Source: Lacinutrix sp. C3R15
GTDB taxonomy: Bacteria; Bacteroidota; Bacteroidia; Flavobacteriales; Flavobacteriaceae
DNA: 64,000 bases
Assembly: GCF_018860825.1 (NCBI RefSeq)
Contig: NZ_JAHKPZ010000031.1
Span: forward strand, 62,001-126,000
Direction: 5' to 3'
Below the pieces are notes generated by a model. The model searched no databases. It was not told the origin of the DNA and saw only the letters and a list, made by a program, of their open reading frames with translations. The translations under genes were made by a program, and so were the position numbers. This document shows, piece by piece, positions 25,350 to 33,919 of the stretch. The first letter of the stretch is position 1, and each line of letters begins with the position of its first letter.

Positions 25350-27779
25350 ATGCAATTTTCTATAAAAAAAGTACTTCCTCATTTTCTTGTTTTTGTTGGT
25401 TTTATCATACTTTCACTTGCTTATTTTAGCCCTGTTTTAAAAGGGAAACAGATTTACCAAAGTGATATTAAGCAATATATTGGTATGTCTAAACAACAAA
25501 CCGATTTTAAAGCCGAAACAGGAGAAGAAACCTATTGGACTAATAGTGCTTTTGGTGGTATGCCAACGTATCAATTAGGTGCAAGATATCCGCATAACTA
25601 TATTAAAAAACTAGATCTAACCTTACGTTTTTTACCAAGACCTGCAGATTATTTGTTCTTATATTTTATAGGATTTTATATTCTTTTATTGGTTTTAAAA
25701 GTAGATTTTAAACTAGCAGCTCTTGGTGCCTTAGCCTTTGGTTTTTCAACCTATCTCATTATTATTCTTGGAGTTGGACATAATAGTAAAGCACATGCTA
25801 TTGCCTATATGCCTTTGGTTTTAAGCGGAATTATTCTCACATTCAAACGCAAATATATTTTCGGGTTTTTACTAACCACTGTGGCAATGGCATTGCAGTT
25901 GGTGGCCAATCATCCGCAAATGACCTATTATTTAATGTTGTTAGTAATTGTTTTAGGAATTGCCTACCTAGTGGATGCATATAACAAAAAGGTGTTACCT
26001 CACTACTTTAAATCTGTTGGTATATTAGTATTTGCAGTAATTCTAGCTTTAGGGTTAAATGCAACAAGTATTATGGCTACCAAAGAGTATGCAAATGAGA
26101 GTACTAGAAGTAAAAGTGAATTAACAATTAATGCCGATGGTTCACCTAAAGAAGCTAGCTCTGGATTGAGTAAAGAATATATAACCGAGTATAGTTATGG
26201 TTTTTTTGAGAGCCTTAATTTGTACATCTCTAGAATAGTAGGAGGAGGAAACCACGAAGATGTAGGTAAAGATTCTGCTTCTTACGAATTTTTTATACGT
26301 CAAGGTGTTCCTGCTTTACAAGCTAAAGAATATACAAAACAAACTCCTACCTATTGGGGAGATCAACCTATAGTTGAAGCTCCTGCTTATGTTGGTGCTG
26401 TGGTTATTTTCTTGTTTGTTTTTGCATTATTTGTAGTAAAAGGAAGATTAAAATGGTGGCTTGTTGGAGGTACTGTCTTATCTTTATTACTTTCTTACGG
26501 AAAAAATCTAGGTTTTTTAACCGACTTTTTTATAGACTATGTACCTTTTTATAATAAATTTAGAGCAGTTTCTTCTATTCAGGTAATTTTAGAATTATGT
26601 ATTCCGGTTTTAGCAATATTTGGTTTATCTCGTTTGTTTAATAATTTTGAAAAAGACGAAGAAAAGCTAAAAGCACTAAAATATACTGTTGGTATTACTG
26701 CTGGATTAGCAATTTTGTTATTGCTTTCTAAATCTGCTTTTAATTTTGCAGGTGTAAATGATGGGTATTTTAAACAAAATCACGGACAACAATTTATCGA
26801 TGCTTTACGTGATGACAGAAAAGCTTTATATACCCAAGATATTCTAAGAACCCTTATTCTAGTACTACTTTCTGCAGGAGCAATATTTATGTTCTTAAAG
26901 AAAAAACTTTCTGAAAACCTGCTTATTGTTGCTTTTGCAGTTTTAATTGTTTTTGATTTAGTTTCGGTAGATAGACGTTACGTCAATACAGATAATTTTG
27001 TTTCTGCTTTACAAGTAAAAAAGCCGTATAAAGCTAATGCTGCAGATATTGAAATACTAAAAGACACCACGCATTTTAGGGTTTTCGATATTACAGATGG
27101 TTCTGCAAGGGCTTCCTATTTTCATAATTCTCTTGGTGGTTATCATGCTGCAAAACTGAAACGTTATGATGAGCTTTTCGACTTTCATATTGCTAGAAAT
27201 AATATGAATGTAATAAACATGCTAAATACTAAATATATTATAGCAGAAGAGGAAGGGAAAATATTTCCGTTTACTAATACAGATGCTAATGGTAATGCTT
27301 GGTTTATTGAAAATATAAAAAGAAAAGAAAGTGCAAATGCAGAAATTATAGCCTTAGATAGTTTAGATACTAAGAGAAGTGCTGTGCTTTCAAACAATCT
27401 ATTAGATGAAAAGTATATTAAAAATGTAGCATCTTTAAAAACGAATTATACAGTAGATTCTTTAGCTAATATTGCTTTAAAGGAATACAAACCAAACTAT
27501 ATAAAATACCAGTCTAAAAATAATAATCCTGGATTTGCTGTGTTTTCAGAAATCTATTATGCTAATGGGTGGCAGGCATATATTAACGGAAAACCAAAAG
27601 ATCATTACCGAGTAGATTATGTGTTACGTGGTATGGAAATTCCAGCAGGAGATAATACTATAGAATTTAAATTTGAACCTCGAGTAATACAAACAGGAAG
27701 TAGTATAGCGCTGGCAAGTTCCATACTTTTCGGATTAATACTTCTTGGTGGATTATATTTTGGGATAAAGAAAAAATAA
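25350..27779 (+). CDS. YfhO-family polytopic membrane protein
   Basis: An 809-residue protein with about a dozen hydrophobic helices (first at about 8-28) and a large C-terminal extracytoplasmic part ending in another helix (IALASSILFGLILLGGLYFG). The motifs NSAFGGMPTYQ and HNSKAHAIAYMPL are typical of Bacteroidota YfhO proteins, GT-C-like membrane proteins linked to glycosylation of cell-envelope polymers. The ATG at 25350 is preferred over the TTG at 25332. It is followed by a glycosyltransferase and a flippase, which suggests surface glycan assembly. Confidence 0.85.
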   Translation: MQFSIKKVLPHFLVFVGFIILSLAYFSPVLKGKQIYQSDIKQYIGMSKQQTDFKAETGEETYWTNSAFGGMPTYQLGARYPHNYIKKLDLTLRFLPRPADYLFLYFIGFYILLLVLKVDFKLAALGALAFGFSTYLIIILGVGHNSKAHAIAYMPLVLSGIILTFKRKYIFGFLLTTVAMALQLVANHPQMTYYLMLLVIVLGIAYLVDAYNKKVLPHYFKSVGILVFAVILALGLNATSIMATKEYANESTRSKSELTINADGSPKEASSGLSKEYITEYSYGFFESLNLYISRIVGGGNHEDVGKDSASYEFFIRQGVPALQAKEYTKQTPTYWGDQPIVEAPAYVGAVVIFLFVFALFVVKGRLKWWLVGGTVLSLLLSYGKNLGFLTDFFIDYVPFYNKFRAVSSIQVILELCIPVLAIFGLSRLFNNFEKDEEKLKALKYTVGITAGLAILLLLSKSAFNFAGVNDGYFKQNHGQQFIDALRDDRKALYTQDILRTLILVLLSAGAIFMFLKKKLSENLLIVAFAVLIVFDLVSVDRRYVNTDNFVSALQVKKPYKANAADIEILKDTTHFRVFDITDGSARASYFHNSLGGYHAAKLKRYDELFDFHIARNNMNVINMLNTKYIIAEEEGKIFPFTNTDANGNAWFIENIKRKESANAEIIALDSLDTKRSAVLSNNLLDEKYIKNVASLKTNYTVDSLANIALKEYKPNYIKYQSKNNNPGFAVFSEIYYANGWQAYINGKPKDHYRVDYVLRGMEIPAGDNTIEFKFEPRVIQTGSSIALASSILFGLILLGGLYFGIKKK

Positions 27780-27828
27780 TTGGTACTTCTGCTTTGTCAG
27801 TAAATTACAATAGATATAATTTAATAGG

Positions 27829-27848
27829 ATTCCTGTCTTATCAGGAAT
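27829..27848 (+). repeat. CCTG/CAGG hairpin just before a start codon
   Basis: ATTCCTG-tcttat-CAGGAAT is a perfect 7-bp inverted repeat ending 6 nt before the ATG of the glycosyltransferase. It resembles the 'ATTCCTG...CAGGAAT' dispersed repeats that also appear near 63219-63292. Confidence 0.5.
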
Positions 27849-27854
27849 ATAGTA

Positions 27855-29144
27855 ATGGAAAAAAAAAGGACACTTATTATAAGCTATTATTGGCCTCCAG
27901 CAGGAGGTCCAGGAGTACAACGTTGGCTAAAATTTGTTAAGTATTTGCCAGAGTTTAATGTAGAACCTATTGTTTATATTCCATCAAACCCTAATTATCC
28001 ATTAGTAGATGAAACCCTATTAAGCGAAGTTGCTACTGATTTAACTATTATTAAACAACCCATTAGTGAGCCGTATAAGTTTGCTTCTTTTCTTTCTAAA
28101 AAAAACACAAAATCTATTAGTAAAGGCTTGATTACTGAGGCTAAAAAGCAAAGTTTAATAGAACGTTTGCTTTTACTTATTAGAGGTAATTTTTTTATTC
28201 CAGACGCTAGAAAAAGTTGGGTAAAGCCTTCTGTAAAATATCTTTCTACCTATATTCAAGATTTTAATATAGATACTATTATTACTACAGGACCTCCACA
28301 TAGCTTGCATTTAATAGGTATGCAACTTAAAGCAAAACTAGGAGTGAAGTGGTTGGCTGATTTTAGAGATCCATGGACAACTATTGCATACCATAAAGAA
28401 CTAAAACTAACCCAAAAAGCAAAGCAAAAACATATTACTTTAGAGCGTCAAGTATTACAAAATGCCGATCAAATTATTGTAACTAGTACCATAACAAAAC
28501 AAGAGTTTCAAGAAAAAACAAAACAACCAATAACCGTAATTACTAATGGTTATGATGTTGAAAAAACGGAAGTAATTTCTTTAGATAAAAAGTTTACTTT
28601 AGCGCATATTGGTTCTTTATTAGCAAAAAGAAACCCTGAAGTTTTATGGAATGTATTGCAGGAATTAACAGAAGAAAATCAAGAATTTGCAAAGTATTTT
28701 GAGTTGAAATTAGTAGGTGCTGTAAGTGAAAATATTCTTAAAAGCATAAAACTATATAGGTTAAGTGATTATTTAAATAAAGAGGGTTATGTGTCTCACA
28801 ATAAAGCTATTGGTTTTCAAAAAAAAGCACAAGTATTGTTGTTGATTGAAATAGATTCTGAAGAAACTAAATGTATTATTCCTGGAAAATTATTTGAGTA
28901 TATGGTATCTAACAGACCAATTGTTGCATTAGGACCAAAGGGTTCTGATGTTGAAAAAATTATTGTAGAAACCAATACAGGTAACTATTTTAGTTATCAA
29001 GATTATGACAACTTAAAAAACATCCTATTAAAACATTTTAATGATTTTCAAGAAAATAAACTGCATACAAACGCTATAGGTTTGCAAAAGTATAGTAGAA
29101 AAGAATTAACAAGCGTATTAGCAGATTTAATTCATTCTATTTAA
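27855..29144 (+). CDS. Glycosyltransferase family 4-like protein
   Basis: A 429-residue GT-B protein. The N-terminal acceptor domain starts ISYYWPPAGGPGVQRWLKF, a standard GT4 opening with a Gly-rich loop. The C-terminal donor domain has LAHIGSL and the acidic/Pro region CIIPGKLFEYMVSNRPIVALG, corresponding to the EX7E region. Probably transfers a sugar to a lipid-linked glycan in the cytoplasm. It lies between yfhO and a flippase. Confidence 0.85.
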   Translation: MEKKRTLIISYYWPPAGGPGVQRWLKFVKYLPEFNVEPIVYIPSNPNYPLVDETLLSEVATDLTIIKQPISEPYKFASFLSKKNTKSISKGLITEAKKQSLIERLLLLIRGNFFIPDARKSWVKPSVKYLSTYIQDFNIDTIITTGPPHSLHLIGMQLKAKLGVKWLADFRDPWTTIAYHKELKLTQKAKQKHITLERQVLQNADQIIVTSTITKQEFQEKTKQPITVITNGYDVEKTEVISLDKKFTLAHIGSLLAKRNPEVLWNVLQELTEENQEFAKYFELKLVGAVSENILKSIKLYRLSDYLNKEGYVSHNKAIGFQKKAQVLLLIEIDSEETKCIIPGKLFEYMVSNRPIVALGPKGSDVEKIIVETNTGNYFSYQDYDNLKNILLKHFNDFQENKLHTNAIGLQKYSRKELTSVLADLIHSI

Positions 29145-29225
29145 CAGCATCTTGGTTACATTTTAAAAATTACTTGATTACTTATAGTACTTGCTAGTAT
29201 TTAAAATTTATCTTTATAAAAATTT

Positions 29226-30683
29226 ATGGGAATAATTGCTTCACAATCTATTAAAAACACCATTATTACCTACATTGGTTTTGGTATAGGAGCTATTAAC
29301 ACCCTATTTTTATATACAGCATTTTTGTCTGCAGACTACTTTGGGTTAGTAGTCTTTGTGCTTTCTACTGCAAACTTAATGATGCCAATTCTAATTTTTG
29401 GTGTAAATAATACTTTAATAAAGTTTTATTCATCTTACAAAACCAGAAGACTTCAAAACAGCTTTTTAACCTTTATGTTGTTTTTGCCTTTATTGTTTAT
29501 AATTCCTGCAGGTTTACTTGGTTCTTTTTTTTATGAAAGTATTGCAAATTGGCTTGCTAAAGAAAATCAAATTATAAAAGATTATACAGGGTTAATATAT
29601 GTATTGGCTGTAGCATTTGCTTACTTTGAAATCTTTTTTTCCTGGAGTAAAATTCATTTTAAATCGGTATTTGGTAATTTCATGCGTGAAGCTTTTCATA
29701 GGTTAGGTACTATGGTTTTACTTTTTGCTGTATATTTTAAATTACTTACTGTAGAGTTTTTTATTTATGCAATAACTAGCATATACATTATACGTGTATT
29801 CATCATGATGATTTATGCTTTTAGTATACGTTTTCCTAAATTAAGCATCTCAAAATCTTTTGAGTATTTAAGGGTTTTAAAATACAGTTTCCTTATTATT
29901 ATAGCAGGATCTGTTTCTATGGTGTTATTAGACTTAGATAAGTTTATGATTGGTGAGTTAATAGAAATAGAAAACATTGCCTATTACAGTGTTGCTATTT
30001 TTATTGCTACAGTAATTGCAGTACCATCAAGAGCGATGCAGCAAATTGTAAACCCTTTAACAGCTTCATATTTAAACAATAAAAATTATAAAGATTTAGC
30101 AAAGCTCTATAAAAAGAGTTCTATAAATTTATTTATTATAGGAGGTTTTATTTTTGTGCTTATTGTTATTAATATTAACGGATTATACGCGTTATTAAAC
30201 CCTGAATATAGTAAAGGATTGTTTATTGTAATTATAATTTCTATTGTTAAATTAATAGACAACCTATTGGGAAACAATAGTTCTATTATTTTTAATTCTG
30301 ATTATTATAGAATAATACTAACCTTTGGTTTTTGTATTGTTTTTCTAGCTATAGGGTTAAACTATGTGCTTATTCCTAAATATGGTATAGATGGCGCAGC
30401 TATAGCAAGCCTTATATCCTTTTTTGTTTATGATACTTTAAAAATGTGGTATGTACATTTAAAATTTAAAATGCATCCATTTACTATAAAAACAGCTTAT
30501 ACTTTTTTAATTATTACACTATTATGCTTAGCTTTTTATTTCTGGGAATTCCCTTTTCATCCTATTCTTAATATAGCATTAAAAAGTTTTTTAGTAGCTT
30601 TATTGTATGCTATTGCTGTATTAAAATTTTCACTTTCTGATGAAATAACATCGCTAATTAAAAAGTTATTAAAGATCAATTGA
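29226..30683 (+). CDS. Polysaccharide flippase-like membrane protein
   Basis: A 485-residue protein with 12-14 hydrophobic helices and no signal peptide. The pattern (SQSIKNTIITYIGFGIGAINTL at the start, repeated GxxN/D elements) fits the Wzx/MurJ-MATE polysaccharide exporter group, which flips lipid-linked oligosaccharides across the inner membrane. It follows the glycosyltransferase by 81 bp and is closed by a strong terminator. Confidence 0.85.
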   Translation: MGIIASQSIKNTIITYIGFGIGAINTLFLYTAFLSADYFGLVVFVLSTANLMMPILIFGVNNTLIKFYSSYKTRRLQNSFLTFMLFLPLLFIIPAGLLGSFFYESIANWLAKENQIIKDYTGLIYVLAVAFAYFEIFFSWSKIHFKSVFGNFMREAFHRLGTMVLLFAVYFKLLTVEFFIYAITSIYIIRVFIMMIYAFSIRFPKLSISKSFEYLRVLKYSFLIIIAGSVSMVLLDLDKFMIGELIEIENIAYYSVAIFIATVIAVPSRAMQQIVNPLTASYLNNKNYKDLAKLYKKSSINLFIIGGFIFVLIVININGLYALLNPEYSKGLFIVIIISIVKLIDNLLGNNSSIIFNSDYYRIILTFGFCIVFLAIGLNYVLIPKYGIDGAAIASLISFFVYDTLKMWYVHLKFKMHPFTIKTAYTFLIITLLCLAFYFWEFPFHPILNIALKSFLVALLYAIAVLKFSLSDEITSLIKKLLKIN

Positions 30684-30750
30684 TTTATTTTATAGCATAT
30701 TTTAGTTTAAATAAACATAACATTTTTGATGTTTTTATAATAGTAAAAAG

Positions 30751-30796
30751 AAAAACCCTATCCAGTTGCTTTGGGGTAAACCAGGATAGGGTTTTT
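30751..30796. terminator. Strong bidirectional terminator
   Basis: AAAAACCCTATCC (30751-30763) and GGATAGGGTTTTT (30784-30796), a perfect 13-bp stem with a 20-nt loop, between convergent genes. Confidence 0.95.
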
Positions 30797-30813
30797 AACT
30801 AACTAATCAAATT

Positions 30814-31902
30814 TTATCTTCTGCTACTTCTACTTGGTGAAGTTTTATTAGAATTAGAACTTCTAGTATTACTAGCAACCTGTCTGTTAGTTCTTGAACT
30901 TGTACTTGCAACTTGCGTGTTAGATCTTGATCTATTTGTAGATACTGTATTTCTATTTCTTGTTGGGCTTGTTACTCTTGGTGTAGTAGCTGTTCTATTT
31001 TTATTAGAAACTGTAGTTCTATTACTATTTGTTCTAGTACTGGTAACGTTATTATTTCTACTCTGTTGTCTATTTTTTTGTACTCTTGTGCTTGAAGTAT
31101 TAGTTCTAGGCGTATTTGTAGTTCTTATAGTATTGTTTCTATTTACAGTAGTTGTAGTTCTGTTTCTAGATCTAATACTATTTGCAGTTACAGCGTTTCT
31201 TGGTCTATCATTTCCTCTAGTAGCCAATGATCTGTTTCTTGTAACTGTGTTTCCTCTTCTATTAGCAACAGCAGTTGTACGTCTATGGTTATTTACAAAA
31301 GGTCTTGTATATTGATATCTAATAGGTGTGTAATGTTGTCTGTAAGGTCTGTTAAATACTACACAATGGTTAAAATGTGGTATTCTAAAGTTTGCATGCC
31401 AAGGTCTGTATACGTAAAAACGGTTGTAAACATTTATAAAACCAGTATAATGCGAAAAACGATTATATCTATTATAGTGTACATATAAGCCACCAACACG
31501 AGTAACTAAACCAAAACTGTTGTAGTTTATAAATACATTACCTATTTGGCTAACACGACCATAATAATCGTAAAAAACAGGAATATGTTCAACTTGTACA
31601 ATGGCTCCATAGGCATCATATTGTACATAAGCATCATAATCATAACCAGAGTTAAAACTAATGCTTGTATTGCCATGATTTATGTTTACGTTTACATTTG
31701 GTCCGTAATTCATCATATAAAAATCAAATTGTCCGTCAGGAAAAATTGAAAATTCAACACCTTGCTCTACAAAAATAAAGGAATTACCATATCCTCTTGT
31801 AGCTGTATTGCTGTTAGAATTATCTTGAGTAGTGCTTGTATTTGCTTGTGCAGTAAATCCAGAAAATAAGATTGCTGTAAAAATTGCGAGTATCTGTTTC
31901 AT
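30814..31902 (-). CDS. Secreted protein with a long Asn/Arg/Thr/Ser-rich tail
   Basis: A 362-residue protein using the ATG at 31902 (MKQILAIFTAILFSGFTAQA signal peptide). An upstream TTG at 31947 would put the start inside a promoter-like site. Residues about 35-190 are Tyr/Asn/Phe-rich beta-like repeats (QFDFYMMNYGPNVNVNINHG, YNRYNRF). From about 195 to the end it is nearly only N, R, T, S (TSTRTNSNRTT and similar), presumably disordered and strongly basic. No enzyme motif. Possibly surface- or matrix-associated. Confidence 0.65.
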   Translation of the reverse strand: MKQILAIFTAILFSGFTAQANTSTTQDNSNSNTATRGYGNSFIFVEQGVEFSIFPDGQFDFYMMNYGPNVNVNINHGNTSISFNSGYDYDAYVQYDAYGAIVQVEHIPVFYDYYGRVSQIGNVFINYNSFGLVTRVGGLYVHYNRYNRFSHYTGFINVYNRFYVYRPWHANFRIPHFNHCVVFNRPYRQHYTPIRYQYTRPFVNNHRRTTAVANRRGNTVTRNRSLATRGNDRPRNAVTANSIRSRNRTTTTVNRNNTIRTTNTPRTNTSSTRVQKNRQQSRNNNVTSTRTNSNRTTVSNKNRTATTPRVTSPTRNRNTVSTNRSRSNTQVASTSSRTNRQVASNTRSSNSNKTSPSRSSRR

Positions 31903-32161
31903 AATACTAGGTTTTAATGTTGAACTTATAAATTGAATTACAAGCATCGTGCCAAAAAGATATAAGTATTATAAAGAGCGCCTTTAATCAATTGTTGTTA
32001 AGTGGTTTACAGTTTTGTTTTTTTTTAGTAATGATCTAATTAAAAAGCTGCAATTCTTTAAAACAACTATCATCATGAAAAAATTAGGTTTGTTATTTGG
32101 GCCTAGTAGTGGAGCAGTTGTTTGCCAGCAAACAAATAAGTTACAACTGTGGATTAAATAA
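31903..32161. other. Intergenic region with promoter-like site, hairpin and a 28-codon ORF
   Basis: Besides the -24/-12-like site at 31939-31955 this stretch holds a forward ORF of 28 codons (32074-32160, begins MKKLGLLFGPSSGAV). It also holds an 8-bp perfect inverted repeat TTGTTTGC-ca-GCAAACAA (32117-32134) inside that ORF. It could be a small RNA or a chance ORF. Nothing else is seen. Confidence 0.35.
31939..31955 (-). promoter_or_regulatory. Candidate sigma-54 (-24/-12) promoter
   Basis: The minus strand reads TTGGCACGATGCTTGTA, which matches the RpoN consensus TTGGCACRnnnnTTGCW at every fixed base except the -12 C (T here). It lies about 37 nt before the ATG at 31902, which gives a 5' leader of about 25-30 nt. 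Confidence 0.45.
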
Positions 32162-32198
32162 AAAAGCTGCTAGATATATAGTGTATCTAGCAGCTTTT
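32162..32198. terminator. Bidirectional terminator
   Basis: AAAAGCTGCTAGATA (32162-32176) and TATCTAGCAGCTTTT (32184-32198), a perfect 15-bp stem with a 7-nt loop. It ends the minus-strand ridA gene. Confidence 0.95.
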
Positions 32199-32243
32199 AA
32201 AACGTATGGTTTGTTTTTTGTTTAATGAAATTTTAATATAGTA

Positions 32244-32624
32244 TTATTGTATAGCAATACAGCTAATTTCTACATTTACAAATTTTGGTAGGTTAGCAAC
32301 TTCCACAGTTTCTCTAGCAGGAGCAGAGCTATCATTAAAGTATTGACCATACACTTCATTTATTTGTGCAAAATTGTGCATATCACTAATAAAAATAGAT
32401 GTTTTTACTACGTTTTCAAAAGTCATGTTTGCAGCAGCAAGAACAGCTTTCATGTTCTCCATAACTTGCTTGGTTTCGGTTTTAATATCATCTATAACTA
32501 GTTCTCCTGTTTCAGGATGTAAAGCAATTTGTCCAGAAGTATATAAAGTGTTTCCAGATAGTACTGCTTGATTGTATGGCCCAATAGGAGCAGGAGCGTT
32601 TGGTGTGGTTATTATTTTTTTCAT
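32244..32624 (-). CDS. ridA: RidA-family enamine/imine deaminase
   Basis: A 126-residue protein of the normal family length. It has the RidA hallmarks: APAPIGPYNQAV near the N-terminus, the strand LYTSGQIALHP, and near the C-terminus the conserved Arg in APARETVEVANLP that binds the substrate carboxylate. It hydrolyses reactive 2-aminoacrylate-type enamines released by PLP enzymes. The ATG at 32624 is preferred to an upstream in-frame codon at 32648. A TACCTTCG element (minus strand, 32648-32655) gives a plausible promoter just upstream. Confidence 0.93.
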   Translation of the reverse strand: MKKIITTPNAPAPIGPYNQAVLSGNTLYTSGQIALHPETGELVIDDIKTETKQVMENMKAVLAAANMTFENVVKTSIFISDMHNFAQINEVYGQYFNDSSAPARETVEVANLPKFVNVEISCIAIQ

Positions 32625-32732
32625 AGAAAACTTATTTTTTATTATCACGAAGGTAGCTATTCCTTTTTTATTAAACTTTGATTATTTTGATTTTTCAATA
32701 CGCCAAGATTAACAATCATTTTTATAAGGTTT

Positions 32733-33233
32733 TTATTCATTAAGTAACTTTTCGGCTTTCCTGAAAATTTCAATATATTTAATTCGATTATAGGTAGCGT
32801 TTTTTTCTTCGGTTGGTTTTCCTGATACCATTAACTTTCTTTGTTTTTTATTCCAGTTGATTATGTATGCTATAGCTCTAAAGTTTTCCTCAATATCTAT
32901 ACTGTATCCTTTTATTTTTGCAATAGAGTCTGTAAGAAAAAAGTAGGTGCTTTCAGATTCCACTATTTTAATTGGTTTATTTGCTACTAAGTAGATTTTT
33001 GATTTTATTTCTCCGTAATCCACATTTTTTACTTGCGCTATTTTAAAAATTTGTTTTTCCTTATGCCAAATTTTTAATTTACAGGACTCATTAATCAATT
33101 CAAAATTAGATTCAATTAGTTCGGTGTCAGTATCGATTGATTTTAATTGATTATCAATTTCAGTAATTTTGTTTTCTTGTCCAAAAACAAGAATTCCAAT
33201 TAAGGTTAATAGTATTGTAAAAGTTTTTTTCAA
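32733..33233 (-). CDS. Small secreted protein, unknown function
   Basis: A 166-residue protein starting at a TTG (33233), which gives a clean signal peptide MKKTFTILLTLIGILVFGQ. A TTG four codons upstream lies in the GTTGTACAAC palindrome. The mature part is acidic then beta-rich. No motif recognised. It and the next gene lie between ridA and lptD and look like accessory insertions. Confidence 0.55.
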   Translation of the reverse strand: MKKTFTILLTLIGILVFGQENKITEIDNQLKSIDTDTELIESNFELINESCKLKIWHKEKQIFKIAQVKNVDYGEIKSKIYLVANKPIKIVESESTYFFLTDSIAKIKGYSIDIEENFRAIAYIINWNKKQRKLMVSGKPTEEKNATYNRIKYIEIFRKAEKLLNE

Positions 33234-33236
33234 AAT

Positions 33237-33372
33237 GTTGTACAACCTGTTTGTGTGTGAGTTCGTCGTGTATTTAGCAAACTAATTTAACAAAAAGAAA
33301 CAAACTAGTTGAAAACCCAAAGTATTTTTAGAGTATATAAAAGTAAGAAGTGTTTTATATATGTTGTTAGGC
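33237..33372 (-). other. Spacer with integron attC-like core sequences
   Basis: Reading along the minus strand, the spacer opens shortly after the upstream gene's stop with GCCTAAC (33366-33372, matching RYYYAAC) and closes with the palindrome GTTGTACAAC (33237-33246) at the start of the next gene. attC sites carry RYYYAAC and GTTRRRY cores at opposite ends. The second core here is imperfect and no integron integrase is seen. Confidence 0.3.
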
Positions 33373-33376
33373 GTTC

Positions 33377-33865
33377 TTAATCTAATGTTTTCAGATGGGT
33401 TAATATTTCATCTGAAACTTGAATCATTTTGGTTTCTATTTGTTCTGTCAATTTACTCAGGTTATTGAAATCAGGGTTTTCAACTAACGTAGCTTCAAGA
33501 ATAGAATATTTAGGCATTTCGGTTTTTCCTTTATTCCATTTTGTGGTTTTTAACAATTCCCAATATTTCTTTTGATTCGGTATGGTATTTCCTAAAAGCC
33601 AAACCTCAAACCGCATTTCTAAGTGATTTAATACAAGTCCAAATTTTAGCTTTTTACTTTTTAATAAATCGTTAGTATAGTAAAAATAAGTATAGTCTAA
33701 ATATCCATGAAGAATTCCTGCAAATGAATATTGGTGAGAAAGACTTTTAATGAAATCTGTTCTTAATTGCATAACAAATTTCACTAACTCGTTATAAGCG
33801 ATTAATATGTCTCCTTTTTCTAATTGTTCTTTATAAATTGAAACATATTTATTCAAATCCTTCAT
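33377..33865 (-). CDS. Conserved hypothetical protein, 162 aa
   Basis: A 162-residue all-helical cytoplasmic protein (MKDLNKYVSIYKEQLEKGD...). The layout KYVxxYKxQLxKGxIxxAYxxLxxF and VLNHLEMRFEVWLLG recalls a widespread uncharacterised family in Firmicutes and Bacteroidota (DUF7000-like, from memory and not certain). No catalytic motif. Placed between lptD and another accessory gene on the same strand. Confidence 0.6.
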   Translation of the reverse strand: MKDLNKYVSIYKEQLEKGDILIAYNELVKFVMQLRTDFIKSLSHQYSFAGILHGYLDYTYFYYTNDLLKSKKLKFGLVLNHLEMRFEVWLLGNTIPNQKKYWELLKTTKWNKGKTEMPKYSILEATLVENPDFNNLSKLTEQIETKMIQVSDEILTHLKTLD

Positions 33866-33919
33866 TTATGTACTTATAAATTCTTTAACCAAGGGTTTAG
33901 TGCACTTACAAACAGTTAA

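Noticed and set aside
30917-31315. A 132-codon plus-strand hydrophobic ORF
   Set aside because: It is the antisense shadow of the low-complexity Asn/Arg/Thr tail. Its Leu/Val-rich content is exactly what the complement of ACN/AAY/AGR codons gives.
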